A DNA stretch of 54,004 bases from Fidelibacterota bacterium (GCA_028699915.1 JAQVTR010000008.1:1-54004); one strand, 5' to 3'; shown: positions 7,425-16,550, counted from the first letter of the stretch. Notes: generated by a model from the letters alone, not told the origin. Made by a program: numbers and translations.

Positions 7425-8041
7425 AGGATTTCTTTGTTATATCCGCGGCTGGTCATCGCGATGGAAAGATGTTCGGCGCGTTCCAGCGAGGCAACGATTG
7501 TCGGAAAAACCAGAGAGACATAGTATTTTACCCTTGCTATCAGACGCTTGGGCCGGGCGATCCCCATGATACGGTGGACTTGCTGAAGAGAACGGAATTC
7601 TTTCCGTATCAGAAGGCTGTAGCGCATCGCCAACAACAAGGGCTGCGTCAGAAATGCCGGTCCCTTCTTTTCAAGAAATATGCTGAAAGTCCGGAAAGAC
7701 AATGCTGTGCCGCTTTTCAGCAAATAGCTCATCAACAGCAGAATATTACTGTTCCGCGTTGTAAAAAAAAGCGCTTTCGACCAAAGGGCTTCGGATGCAA
7801 ATGCCTGCCAGTAATGTGTTTCGCCAAAACGCAAAAAAAGATGTACCGTCAAGGTAAAAAAAAGTAAAAACCAATAACGGGAGAAAAAGACAAGGATCGC
7901 CTTGCGACCCGGACTGATCAGGGAAAGCAGGAAGAGAAGGATAAACAGAAGCGACTGTGCCGGCAGTGAATTAAGAATAAATATCAGGACAAGCCCGGGA
8001 AGGGCGATCAGGTATTCCCAATGTTTTTTGTACGGATCCAT
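7421..8041 (-). CDS. EcfT-like energy-coupling factor transporter transmembrane protein
   Basis: A 206-residue integral membrane protein with about five hydrophobic segments in the first 125 residues and a cytoplasmic, helical C-terminal region. It carries two degenerate coupling-helix motifs in the positions of the EcfT Ala-Arg-Gly motifs: one around HRIMGIARPK and one in AMTSRGYN near the C-terminus. EcfT couples paired ATPases to vitamin- or metal-binding S components. No EcfA ATPase or S component is next to it, so the partners must be elsewhere or the protein works differently. The start overlaps the preceding stop as TAATG, and the end overlaps truA by four bases. Confidence 0.75.
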   Translation of the reverse strand: MDPYKKHWEYLIALPGLVLIFILNSLPAQSLLFILLFLLSLISPGRKAILVFFSRYWFLLFFTLTVHLFLRFGETHYWQAFASEALWSKALFFTTRNSNILLLMSYLLKSGTALSFRTFSIFLEKKGPAFLTQPLLLAMRYSLLIRKEFRSLQQVHRIMGIARPKRLIARVKYYVSLVFPTIVASLERAEHLSIAMTSRGYNKEIL

Positions 8042-8634
8042 TAAAAGTTCAATCCCAGTTGCAAAACTCCGCCGCCCGCCCTTGGAAGCGCAAAAGCTGA
8101 AAGCCGGAGGTTCTTGTTCTTTAAATAGCGTACGTTGATCATACTCGCAATGCGGTTTACAACCAGACCGGTTATCACAAATTCCGAACTAAGCAAGGTC
8201 AGCTCTTTCTTTCTGTACAAACTGCGGTAAATGTCCCTTGCGGTTTCCGAATCCCATTCCCAGCTGTAATCCGGGTCCCAGATATTATCGGGAGTCCGGT
8301 TTTCCAACATGCGTTCACGGTGCCGCAGATAAGTGCTGTAATTGCCGAGATCGGCCCAGTATTGATCGTTTTCGGGATATTGCTGCAGACCAGCATGTAA
8401 GAAGGAAAAACTCAGCATGTCCCGGTTTTGAATGGACGCCGAATAGCGCAGAGCCGCAAAGCCGACCCAAAGTGCGGCCTCGCTTCCCCAGAAGATATAG
8501 GCACTTTCGGAACGGTAGGAGTATTCTCCCCAACCGGGAAGAACCAGGCTTTTTAGCACCGGAAAGCGGTTATCCGCGCTTGCCGGCAAGAGTGTCAGGA
8601 GTAAGAGGAGCGGTAATAGAATGCGTCTTTTCAT
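8041..8634 (-). CDS. Unknown exported membrane protein with PGWGE motif
   Basis: I chose the ATG at 8634 because it starts a good signal peptide (MKRRILLPLLLLLTLLPASA) and is preceded by AAGGAT; the longer frame begins with a non-signal sequence. The mature protein of about 178 residues has a conserved-looking segment SLVLPGWGEYSYRSE just after the cleavage site, then hydrophobic stretches around IFWGSEAALWVGFAAL and ELTLLSSEFVITGLVV. The P-G-W-G-pattern followed by membrane segments resembles the DUF5683-like exported proteins of the FCB group, but I am not certain. It lies between another unknown envelope gene and ecfT, in frame-overlapping order. Function unknown. Confidence 0.65.
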   Translation of the reverse strand: MKRRILLPLLLLLTLLPASADNRFPVLKSLVLPGWGEYSYRSESAYIFWGSEAALWVGFAALRYSASIQNRDMLSFSFLHAGLQQYPENDQYWADLGNYSTYLRHRERMLENRTPDNIWDPDYSWEWDSETARDIYRSLYRKKELTLLSSEFVITGLVVNRIASMINVRYLKNKNLRLSAFALPRAGGGVLQLGLNF

Positions 8635-8645
8635 TATGATCCTTT

Positions 8646-9038
8646 TCAGCTTGATCGCACAAAAAATAATATCGCCGTAATTGCATTTAAAATCAATAAG
8701 CAAATCGAGAAATCCCACAACGACTTTCTTACGTTGGCGCTGCCGGCAGGTTCCGTCATAAATGCATCCAGGATAAAAGGTAGATCGTTGTCCTCCTTCA
8801 GCTGGATCTCACATCGGATCGAGTCCCCTTGTCGGTAAAACAGTAATTCTCCGCGATAGCGGGCGTACAGCGAATCACTGCTTAAAAGCAGATCGTGTTC
8901 GCTCAGTTTTTCCTCGATCTCCGGCAGATAGGGCGTCTCGGGCCGGAAATATACCTCACGCGAAAATGTCTCCGGCTCGGCGGAGACCTGAAGAACCAGC
9001 ATCAGCAATGCCGTCAGTATTTTTTTCGTTTTAAGCAT
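8646..9038 (-). CDS. Unknown signal-peptide and C-terminal TM protein
   Basis: Start taken at the ATG at 9038, where a signal sequence begins (MLKTKKILTALLMLVLQVSA); an earlier ATG at 9074 only adds non-signal residues read from the lnt end. The 130-residue product has a periplasmic domain of about 85 residues and a C-terminal hydrophobic helix (ICLLILNAITAILFFV) ending in a basic residue, which suggests a single anchored domain outside the membrane. The gene starts inside the last 25 bases of lnt and ends 11 bases before the next start. I do not recognise the domain. Its placement after lnt suggests envelope work, which is inference. Confidence 0.6.
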   Translation of the reverse strand: MLKTKKILTALLMLVLQVSAEPETFSREVYFRPETPYLPEIEEKLSEHDLLLSSDSLYARYRGELLFYRQGDSIRCEIQLKEDNDLPFILDAFMTEPAGSANVRKSLWDFSICLLILNAITAILFFVRSS

Positions 9039-10525
9039 AACAGCAGTACCGGTACGGGAAATGCCAAAATACATGCCAGAACAGAAAAGGCATTCCCAAA
9101 AATTAAGTAAGGCGAACGATAGCTGACCGCCGGCAGTTCCTGATCCAGGATTCCTCGCCGGTACAGAGGCAGGAATTTCAACACGCGGCCTTTCTCGTCA
9201 ATAAACATAGAAATGCCGGCATTTGCAGAACGTATCAGAGGGCGCCGGCACTCCACCGAACGCAGGATTGCCATAGCGGCGTGCTGATGCGGCCCGAGTG
9301 AGCTGCCAAACCATATGTCATTGGTTATCAAAATAATATATTTACTTCCCTGAGCGGTAAAACGCCGTGCGGTATGCGGGAAAACCGAGTCATAACAAAT
9401 CATTGGGGTCAAGGCGACGCTGTCCTTGCTCATATAAAGGACATCCCGGTAATTCCTGCATTGAAAGTCGCTCTGACCATATTGCATGTTATTCATAAAC
9501 GATAAAAATGATCCGCCGGGGGTATATTCTCCAAAAGGCACAAGATGGATCTTGTCATAGACCGCCGCATTGACCGAGCGGTTAAAAGGTTCAAAAATAA
9601 AAAGCGTATTCGTACTTTCATAACGATAGGACGCAGAGTCCGGATAATAGTAATCCAGGGCGCCGGTAATGAGCGTGGCCTGCATATCCGCCGCCGTGCG
9701 GTGGATGATATGCATAAAGTAGGGTGAAGAACGCAGGTAATAGGGTACGGCGGTCTCGGGCCAGACGATCACCTCCGGCGACGTTTCACTTTCGGCGCGG
9801 CTCAGGGAATCCATCATTTCGATGATCGGAATACGGTTCTCGGGTTTCCACTTTTCTTTGGCGGCAACATTGGGCTGAACGATCCTGAAACGGGTACGCC
9901 GTACTTCCTGCATCGGGGTGTTCAGGGTGATCACCCCGTAAGCGTAAGGGATCAGGATCACGGCAATCAGCGCCGCGAACATGCGTTTGTCCCGTATAAA
10001 TATTAGACGGTAAAGGAAAAGATTTGCAAGTATCAGCAGAAAAGACACATAATATACGCCACCGATATCCGCGTTCTGAACAAAAACCGTATGGTATGCC
10101 TGGGAATGGCCCAGCGCCAGCCAGGGGAATCCCAAGGTTCCGAAAGAACGCAAAAATTCCACCGCGATCCAGATGAAAGGGAAAAAGACCCAGGCAAAGC
10201 GGAGGTTCCGGCGACGGATAAGCACATAGAACCAGCCGATAAGTCCGTAATTCAAAGCAAGAAAAAACGAAGCCATCAGCATTGAAAGGGTTGCCAGCCA
10301 CCAATAGGTTCCGGAATTAAAGGCCAGCCAGTGAATCGAGAAAAGCGAATAGAAAAAGCCCCAGATCCAGCCGGTCAAAAAACCTTTCCTGCGCAGATCC
10401 AGGACCCGCAACAGCGGTATCAGGGCAAAAAATGCGGTGTAATATTGATTAAAAGGCGCAAAGGAAAGCTCAAGCAAAGCAGCGGAAAGCAATAAATAAA
10501 AGTAATCTTCAAGGCGAAGTTTCAT
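9014..10525 (-). CDS. lnt: Apolipoprotein N-acyltransferase
   Basis: Adds the third acyl chain to the N-terminal cysteine of lipoproteins in the inner membrane, as in Gram-negative bacteria. The protein has 503 residues: about seven or eight membrane helices in residues 1-200, then a nitrilase-like periplasmic domain. The catalytic triad is visible as Glu257 (VWPETAVPYY), Lys325 (YDKIHLVPFGEYTPG) and Cys377 (MICYDSVFP). A final membrane helix closes the protein. The start overlaps the ruvX stop by four bases. Several lipoproteins encoded in this window (phosphatase, FMN-binding protein, serpin, GH13-like protein) would be its substrates. Confidence 0.95.
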   Translation of the reverse strand: MKLRLEDYFYLLLSAALLELSFAPFNQYYTAFFALIPLLRVLDLRRKGFLTGWIWGFFYSLFSIHWLAFNSGTYWWLATLSMLMASFFLALNYGLIGWFYVLIRRRNLRFAWVFFPFIWIAVEFLRSFGTLGFPWLALGHSQAYHTVFVQNADIGGVYYVSFLLILANLFLYRLIFIRDKRMFAALIAVILIPYAYGVITLNTPMQEVRRTRFRIVQPNVAAKEKWKPENRIPIIEMMDSLSRAESETSPEVIVWPETAVPYYLRSSPYFMHIIHRTAADMQATLITGALDYYYPDSASYRYESTNTLFIFEPFNRSVNAAVYDKIHLVPFGEYTPGGSFLSFMNNMQYGQSDFQCRNYRDVLYMSKDSVALTPMICYDSVFPHTARRFTAQGSKYIILITNDIWFGSSLGPHQHAAMAILRSVECRRPLIRSANAGISMFIDEKGRVLKFLPLYRRGILDQELPAVSYRSPYLIFGNAFSVLACILAFPVPVLLLCLKRKKY

Positions 10526-10941
10526 TCCGTGATCCGTGTATCCAGATATTCCTGCAGGATGATGCGCGCAGCCATCTGATCGATTTTATCCTTGTTGCTG
10601 CGGATTTTAATTCCCTGTTCATGCAAGCGGTCGAGTGCCTCCATGCTTGTGTAGCGCTCATCCCATTGAAGAATGGGAATGTCCTGCAGTGAACGAAGTT
10701 TATCCATAAAACTTTCGACCCGCAGTGTCTGTGCGGTCTTGCGGCCCGAAATACCGATCGGATATCCGACAATTATGCGTTCCGGAGTGTATTCCCGGCA
10801 AATTTCCAACACCTGCGAAACCCCATCATCGAGCGAGCGAATATTCAGCGTGTTCAAAGGCGTTGCAATAATTTGCAAAGGATCGGAAACGGCAATCCCG
10901 ATACGCCGCTCACCGAAATCTATTGCAAGAACTCGTCGCAT
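10522..10941 (-). CDS. ruvX: YqgF/RuvX family putative Holliday junction resolvase or rRNA nuclease
   Basis: A 139-residue RNase H-fold protein. The acidic residues expected for metal-dependent nuclease action are present: Asp8 in LAIDFGERRIGIAVSDP, Glu95 in WDERYTS and Asp121 near the C-terminus in KDKIDQMAAR. In other bacteria family members act in 16S rRNA 5'-end maturation or on branched DNA. The start has GGAG six bases upstream. It is 18 bases after the HU gene and overlaps lnt by four bases. Confidence 0.92.
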   Translation of the reverse strand: MRRVLAIDFGERRIGIAVSDPLQIIATPLNTLNIRSLDDGVSQVLEICREYTPERIIVGYPIGISGRKTAQTLRVESFMDKLRSLQDIPILQWDERYTSMEALDRLHEQGIKIRSNKDKIDQMAARIILQEYLDTRITE

Positions 10942-10959
10942 ACCTTTCTCCGTATCCGC

Positions 10960-11274
10960 TCAGTTCCGGGCTTTGGACAGAAAATCTTTGAGGATCTTTC
11001 CAGCCTTAAAATGAATCTTTTTCCGCGGAGGAACATAAATGATCTCGTTGGTCTTGGGATTCCTTGCCTGTGGTTTAGCCTTAGCGTTTTTGACTTCAAA
11101 GACGCCGAAATTCCGTATTTCGATACGGACCCGTTCAGCGGAGTCGTCCATTAAAAGTTGTATCATAGCAGAAAATATTTCATCCATGTACTTTTCGGTT
11201 TCGTAAATGCGCAAGCCCGAATTTTCACGGACACATTTTGCCACGTCCTTTTTTGTCAGCGTCTTTTTTTCCAT
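10960..11274 (-). CDS. HU/IHF-family DNA-binding protein, second copy
   Basis: A 104-residue nucleoid protein with the complete HU fold: N-terminal helices, IEIRNFGVFEV, and the beta-arm ARNPKTNEIIYVPPRKKIHF with its intercalating-type proline. It is more basic than the HU protein at 2277 and has a longer N-terminus, so it is not a recent duplicate. A strong AAAGGAG sequence lies before the ATG. It sits 12 bases after the rel gene within the long minus-strand run. Three HU domains are therefore encoded within about 9 kb. Confidence 0.93.
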   Translation of the reverse strand: MEKKTLTKKDVAKCVRENSGLRIYETEKYMDEIFSAMIQLLMDDSAERVRIEIRNFGVFEVKNAKAKPQARNPKTNEIIYVPPRKKIHFKAGKILKDFLSKARN

Positions 11275-11286
11275 CTTTTTCTCCTT

Positions 11287-13437
11287 TTAGGTTCTGTCGA
11301 CGGTGAGCACACCACTGATCTTTTTAAGTTTTTGAATGATATTTTCGGCATGCCTCAGGCTTTCCACCATCACGGCGACCTGCCCGCGTGCCAGTTTCCC
11401 CTCTACAGTAAAATTGATTCCCAGCATATTGGTGTGCAGATCGTGAATGACCTGTGAAACGTCATAAATGAGGTTGGTCCTGTCTTCCCCGATAATATTG
11501 ATCCGCGTTACAAAGGTACGGCCGGCCTTTACCTGCCACTTGACATCGATAAAACGATCCTTCTCCTCTTCCAGGTTCGGAATGTTCGGGCAATCATGCC
11601 GGTGCACGGTAATTCCTCTTCCGCGCGTAATAAATCCGATGATCTTGTCCCCGGGAATGGGATTGCAGCATTTGGCAAGCTGAACCAGCATATTTTCATA
11701 GCCGCTGACGCTGATACCGTTTGTGGAACGGTACTGTTTGAGTTTGGGTTCTTCCTCCTCGCTGCTTTTTTCCTCTTCTTCTTTACGGTAGAGTTCCTGA
11801 ATGATGCTGCGCACGGTCAGATCACCCTTGCCGATGGCCTGATAGAAAAGATTCAGCGTTTCAAAACCCAGTTCGCCGTATTTGCTTTTAACGTCCTTGA
11901 TCTTGTCACTGAACTTGGCTTTGCGCATCTCTTTTTCAAGGATCTCTTCTCCCAGTTTGATGCTCTGTTCGAATTCAAAGCGCTGCAGCCATTTCCTTAT
12001 GCGGCTCTGCGCACGGCTGGTGGTGACAAAACGCAGCCAGTTATAGCTCACGTTATCATTGCTCGATGTAATGATCTCAATGCGGTCTCCGTTTGAAAGT
12101 TTCGCATTGAGGGAAACGATCTTACCGTTGACTTTGGCACCGATACAGCGGTAACCGACCTCGGTATGAACGGCAAAAGCAAAATCTAAAGCCGTCGCTC
12201 CGACAGGCAATTTGATCAGATCGCCTTTGGGAGTAAACACAAATATTTCATCGGGGTAAAGATCGATCTTGAGGGTGTTGAGGAAATCTTCGTCATCCTT
12301 GGTGTCGTTTTTCCATATTTCGATCTTTTCCCGCAGCCATTCGACGTATTTGTCCAGTTCGTCCGGTTTGCCGGCCTCCTTGTAGATCCAGTGAGCGGCA
12401 ATACCGACTTCAGCGGTCTTATCCATTTCGGAAGTCCGAATCTGGATCTCGATGGGAATGCCTTTGGGACCGATCACCGTTGTATGCACCGACTTGTATC
12501 CGTTCGATTTGGGCGTTGCGATAAAATCGCGGAAGCGCTCGGTAATGGGTGTGAATTTTTGATGAACGATGCCCAGTGCGGCGTAGCATTGGGTAACGGA
12601 GTCTACGATGATACGGATGGCGAGAATATCAAAGATCTCTTCCAGCGGGCGATTTTGCCGGATCATCTTGTTGTAAATGGAATAATAGTTTTTTATGCGG
12701 CCGAAAACGCGCGCCGGGATCTGCTCCTTGGAAAGATGGTCTTTGATCAGTTCGGTAAATTCATCAATATCCTTCTGCGTCTGTCTTTGTTTGGCGGTGA
12801 TCTTTTCTTTCAGTTCGGCGTAAACCTCGGGGTCCAGGAATCTGAGCGCCAGATCTTCCATTTCGCTTTTAATGGTATTGATACCCAGGCGGTGTGCTAA
12901 AGGGGCGTAAACCTCCCGCGTCTCGAGCGCGATGCGTCTGCGTTTCTTTTCCGGCAGGGCCTCCAGAGTCCGCATGTTGTGCAGACGGTCCGCAAGCTTG
13001 ATCAGGATCACCCGGATGTCATCGGAAACGCTAAGGAGCATTTTGCGGAAATTCTGTGCCTGTTGCTGCTCTTCGCTTTGGAATTTGATGCCGCCGATCT
13101 TGGTAACGCCTTTGACAAAGCTTGAGATCAGCGGCGAGAACTCATTGGAAAGCGTTTCTTCGGAGATATTGGTATCTTCCAGCGTATCGTGCAAAAGTCC
13201 GGCGCAAATGGTCGCGGTATCCATTTTCAGCAAATCCGCAAGGATGTATGCGGTATGGTACAGATGCTCAAAATAGGGCTCACCGGATTGCCGGTATTGG
13301 TCTTTGTGCGCTTCCTTGGAGAATTTAAAGGCTTTCCACAACAGCGGGATATCCGCATCACAATTCTTATTGTAAGTCCGGATAATTCCGATCAGGGTCT
13401 CAAACTCCGGGGGATATGTTTCAGCTGCGCTTGTCAT
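11287..13437 (-). CDS. rel: Bifunctional (p)ppGpp synthetase/hydrolase
   Basis: A RelA/SpoT homologue that makes and degrades the alarmone (p)ppGpp. The 716 residues are typical of full-length Rel. The N-terminal HD hydrolase domain has intact HD residues (LLHDTLEDT, H83-D84) and LADRLHNMRTL around residue 148, so hydrolysis should be active. The synthetase domain follows (DILAIRIIVDS and ATPKSNGYKSVHTTVIGP), then a TGS domain (about 385-450), a helical and zinc-finger-like segment with CCNPIPGD, and a C-terminal ACT domain. It begins five bases after dnaB without a clear Shine-Dalgarno sequence, which suggests translational coupling. Confidence 0.95.
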   Translation of the reverse strand: MTSAAETYPPEFETLIGIIRTYNKNCDADIPLLWKAFKFSKEAHKDQYRQSGEPYFEHLYHTAYILADLLKMDTATICAGLLHDTLEDTNISEETLSNEFSPLISSFVKGVTKIGGIKFQSEEQQQAQNFRKMLLSVSDDIRVILIKLADRLHNMRTLEALPEKKRRRIALETREVYAPLAHRLGINTIKSEMEDLALRFLDPEVYAELKEKITAKQRQTQKDIDEFTELIKDHLSKEQIPARVFGRIKNYYSIYNKMIRQNRPLEEIFDILAIRIIVDSVTQCYAALGIVHQKFTPITERFRDFIATPKSNGYKSVHTTVIGPKGIPIEIQIRTSEMDKTAEVGIAAHWIYKEAGKPDELDKYVEWLREKIEIWKNDTKDDEDFLNTLKIDLYPDEIFVFTPKGDLIKLPVGATALDFAFAVHTEVGYRCIGAKVNGKIVSLNAKLSNGDRIEIITSSNDNVSYNWLRFVTTSRAQSRIRKWLQRFEFEQSIKLGEEILEKEMRKAKFSDKIKDVKSKYGELGFETLNLFYQAIGKGDLTVRSIIQELYRKEEEEKSSEEEEPKLKQYRSTNGISVSGYENMLVQLAKCCNPIPGDKIIGFITRGRGITVHRHDCPNIPNLEEEKDRFIDVKWQVKAGRTFVTRINIIGEDRTNLIYDVSQVIHDLHTNMLGINFTVEGKLARGQVAVMVESLRHAENIIQKLKKISGVLTVDRT

Positions 13438-13442
13438 GGTTA

Positions 13443-14819
13443 TTAAAAAGCCTGTTCTTCAGCTTCTTCGGCATAATTTTCAAAAGGCGCTTCAAAAAAA
13501 CGGACGATATTGTCCCTGAAGGTCAGGGGTACAATGCCGGTAGGTCCGTTGCGGTGCTTGGCAATAATGATTTCGGCTTTACCTTCATCTTCAACACTTT
13601 TGGAATAATAGCTTTTGCGGTGGATAAACATGACAATATCGGCATCCTGTTCAATGGCGCCGGAATCGCGAAGATCCGAAAGCTTGGGCTCGCTGTCTTT
13701 GCCGCGCTGTTCCGGTGCACGGCTAAGCTGCGAAAGGGCAACGACGGGAATATTCATCTCTTTGGCAAGCGCTTTAAGCTGCTGGCTGATCATTGCGACT
13801 TCCTGCTGACGGCTGTCGTTACGGTTAATATTTGCTTTGGCGATCTGAAGATAATCGACGAAGATAATGTCCAGCTTGCCTACCCGGCTCTTCAGCCGCC
13901 GGGCACGGCTGCGCATATCCAGGACATTAAGGTTTGGAGTAAAATCAAAATACATGTGCGCATCGTTGATCTTGGCTGCAGCGGCGATCAGGTTCTGCCA
14001 GAGACTGCCGGGGATCTTTCCGCGGCGCAGTTTCTGATGGTCAATGGCGCTTTCCATGCTCAAGAGCCGGTTGGCGATACCTTCCTGGGACATTTCAAGC
14101 GAGAAAAAACCGACATGCACGCCATGATCCACAGCCATATTACGAAGCATCGACAGTGCCAGCGCAGTCTTTCCCATTGAAGGCCGGCCGGCAATAATGA
14201 TCAGATCGGAATTCTGAAAACCGTTCGTGATGCTGTCAAATCGCGAAAATCCCGAGGGAATCCCGATCACATCTCCGTGGTGCTGTGAAAGGCTCTCGAT
14301 CAGTTCAACCGCAGGATGAAGAATACTTTTAATATCAATAAAATCACGGGAAATACTGTTTTCGCGCAGTTGAAAGATCAGCTGTTGTGCGTTGTCAAGA
14401 ATGATATCCGTCTCTTCGTTCTCGGAAAAAGCCTTGTCGATCATCTCGTTGGATGTTTTAATAATGGTCCGCAGAATGTATTTTTCCCGCACGATATTGG
14501 AATAATATTCGATATTGGCTGCAGAGGGCACCCGGTTGATCAGGTCCGCGATCACCGCCGCTCCTCCCGCATCATCCAGAAGTTTCATCTGCGACAACTG
14601 TTCGGTAACGGAAAGCTGATCAATGGGCTTATGTTCTTCATCCAGTTTTGCCATTGCACGGAAAATGAACTTGTGCGCATCCAGATAAAAACACTGCTCC
14701 GAAAGGATCTCTAAAGCTTTGCCGGCCGCGGCATCTTCCTGCATCATCGAACCCAGGACTGCTTTTTCCGAATCGATGGATTGCGGGGGAATACGCGTTA
14801 TATCTTGATTCTCGGTCAT
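13443..14819 (-). CDS. dnaB: Replicative DNA helicase DnaB
   Basis: The hexameric 5'-to-3' helicase at the replication fork. I prefer the ATG at 14819: the sequence GAGGAAAATT precedes it, and the alternative ATG four codons earlier overlaps that ribosome-binding site. This gives 458 residues. The N-terminal domain begins with PPQSIDSEKAVLGSMM; the RecA-like domain has Walker A AGRPSMGKTAL and Walker B IIFVDYLQI, plus the C-terminal DLRDSGAIEQDADIVMFIHR motif. No intein is present. It heads the ten-gene minus-strand run. Confidence 0.95.
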   Translation of the reverse strand: MTENQDITRIPPQSIDSEKAVLGSMMQEDAAAGKALEILSEQCFYLDAHKFIFRAMAKLDEEHKPIDQLSVTEQLSQMKLLDDAGGAAVIADLINRVPSAANIEYYSNIVREKYILRTIIKTSNEMIDKAFSENEETDIILDNAQQLIFQLRENSISRDFIDIKSILHPAVELIESLSQHHGDVIGIPSGFSRFDSITNGFQNSDLIIIAGRPSMGKTALALSMLRNMAVDHGVHVGFFSLEMSQEGIANRLLSMESAIDHQKLRRGKIPGSLWQNLIAAAAKINDAHMYFDFTPNLNVLDMRSRARRLKSRVGKLDIIFVDYLQIAKANINRNDSRQQEVAMISQQLKALAKEMNIPVVALSQLSRAPEQRGKDSEPKLSDLRDSGAIEQDADIVMFIHRKSYYSKSVEDEGKAEIIIAKHRNGPTGIVPLTFRDNIVRFFEAPFENYAEEAEEQAF

Positions 14820-14971
14820 AATTTTCCTCATTTATTTATTTGAAGTTAAGCGAAGTTTCATGAAAATAAAAGAAAATTTCAGATTAATATCTGTTTAATA
14901 ACGATTTGCGCTCTCTGATTTATGCAATTCAACGGCAATATTCCCTGCGAAATATTCCGGGGTCCTGAAGC

Positions 14972-15793
14972 TTAGGATTTCATTTTCGGATATTTTCCGC
15001 TAAGTTCCAGAAGGCGGATCTTTTCCGAATCCTTCAAACTGTCATAGCCGTGTTCGGCAATGCGGTCCATCAGTTCTTCAAGTTCTTTTTCTTCATCTTT
15101 GGGCGCCTTTTCAGGCGGACGTGTAAAATCTTTGCTCTTGTGGTCGCGCTTAAAAAGATCAAGATTGATATGTTTGCGGATCTTGCGCCGCTGTTGATTC
15201 CAAAGCAGATACAAGTATCCGAAAACCATTCCCGAAAGATGGGTAATATGCGCAACGCCGTCCCGCAGTCCCCCGCCGCCCAGAGATGCCAGCAATTCGA
15301 TCCCTGCAAAGATCATGACGAAATATTTGACCTTGATGGGAAAAAGGAAGTTGATATATACGACGCGGTTAGGATACATAATGGCAAAGGCCAGCAGAAT
15401 TCCGTAGATCGCGCCGGAAGCCCCGATGATGGGAATGGAAGAGGCCGGCTGGATCACTGCGGAAAGAATGCCCGCTCCGATTCCCGATATAAAATAATAT
15501 TTCAGAAAAAAGGGCGTCCCCCACTGCCGTTCCAGTTCACCGCCGAACATCCACAGCGCGAACATATTGAAAAATATATGCATAAAACCGCCGTGAAGGA
15601 ACATATAGCTCAAGGGCTGCCAGATAAAGAGGCGACCCAGAAAGAGTTCCGGTACCAATCCGCCGTAAACGATCATATAGCGGTTCAATTGCGGCAGCAG
15701 GATCCCGATCAAAAAGATCAGGGCATTGCTGATCACTAAAAAGCGAATGCCGGGTGTCAGACTCCGGCGAAATTGAAAACGGTAGTAATTCAT
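14972..15793 (-). CDS. Rhomboid family intramembrane serine protease
   Basis: A 273-residue membrane protein with about six helices in residues 15-205 and a highly charged cytoplasmic C-terminal tail. The catalytic serine is in GASGAIYGILLAF and the histidine in AHITHLSGMVFGYLY; the first loop also has the expected HGGFMHIFFNMFALW element. Rhomboids cut membrane segments of other proteins; its substrates are unknown. The tail, ending with EELMDRIAEHGYDSLKDSEKIRLLELSGKYPK, resembles the extra domain seen in many FCB rhomboids. It overlaps recO by four bases. Confidence 0.93.
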   Translation of the reverse strand: MNYYRFQFRRSLTPGIRFLVISNALIFLIGILLPQLNRYMIVYGGLVPELFLGRLFIWQPLSYMFLHGGFMHIFFNMFALWMFGGELERQWGTPFFLKYYFISGIGAGILSAVIQPASSIPIIGASGAIYGILLAFAIMYPNRVVYINFLFPIKVKYFVMIFAGIELLASLGGGGLRDGVAHITHLSGMVFGYLYLLWNQQRRKIRKHINLDLFKRDHKSKDFTRPPEKAPKDEEKELEELMDRIAEHGYDSLKDSEKIRLLELSGKYPKMKS

Positions 15794-16530
15794 AAGACCT
15801 TTCGCAGTATTTCAACAGATTTTAGGGTCCGGCAGCTGTCAAAGCGGCTGGCAAGGGTATTCCAGACCAGGCGGTTCAATAGTGTGATATCCGCATCTGC
15901 AATTTTTTGTTTTTCCATTTGAACAACATCCGCGTGCATCATCATGTTCAGTAAAGACAAAAGCATATCCGGAAGTTCCCAGACTGGAGCATGATCCTTT
16001 TGACAATTTCCGCAGAGCATCTGTCCCATAAGCGGAAGAAAATACGCTTTTACCGGTATTCCTCCACATTGGAAGCAATGCTCCGGGTCCAGCATCAGTC
16101 CCTCGATACGCAGATAGTGCAAAATAAAATACGCGTGCATCAGGACCGCATCGGCACCCTTATCCATCGCTTCCAGGACATTTTTCAGAAGGTCAAAGAG
16201 CTGTGGGTCGGCCTGGGTATCCTGGATCTTGTACAGAATTTCCAGAATAACGGAACCGTAAAGGACAGCCGCGGGACGTTTCTTCAGGTTAGAAAAAGGA
16301 TTCAGGAATTCCGCCTGCGAAAGGAACTGATAGGCGCGGCCTTTTTTTTCGTTATAATGGATATTCAAAAACGAGAAAGGCTCCAGCAGCCCTCTGAAAG
16401 CGCTTTTGGAAGAGCGGGCACCTTTGGCAATGAGAATGAGTTTTCCATAATCCCGGGAATAGGTATGAAGCAGGGCCGAACTTTCGCCCTGTTGTTTCAT
16501 TTTCAGAACGATTGCCTGGGTATTTTGCAT
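15790..16530 (-). CDS. recO: DNA repair protein RecO
   Basis: A recombination mediator that helps load RecA at gaps with RecF and RecR. The protein has 246 residues, with an N-terminal OB fold (AIVLKMKQQGESSALLHTYS) and a zinc finger formed by C152, C155, C173 and C176. It starts 20 bases after proS ends and overlaps the rhomboid gene by four bases. recA and recX lie elsewhere in the window, at 23.3 kb. Confidence 0.9.
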   Translation of the reverse strand: MQNTQAIVLKMKQQGESSALLHTYSRDYGKLILIAKGARSSKSAFRGLLEPFSFLNIHYNEKKGRAYQFLSQAEFLNPFSNLKKRPAAVLYGSVILEILYKIQDTQADPQLFDLLKNVLEAMDKGADAVLMHAYFILHYLRIEGLMLDPEHCFQCGGIPVKAYFLPLMGQMLCGNCQKDHAPVWELPDMLLSLLNMMMHADVVQMEKQKIADADITLLNRLVWNTLASRFDSCRTLKSVEILRKVL

Positions 16531-16550
16531 AATTTAACCGTAGTGAAGGA

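Noticed and set aside
13416-14180. A 254-codon plus-strand frame across the rel-dnaB junction
   Set aside because: It lies opposite two well-supported genes and has no recognisable domain; rejected as shadow.
14880-14893. Palindrome CAGATTAATATCTG between rhomboid and dnaB genes
   Set aside because: Only a five-base arm, with A/T-rich sequence; expected by chance and not clearly a terminator.
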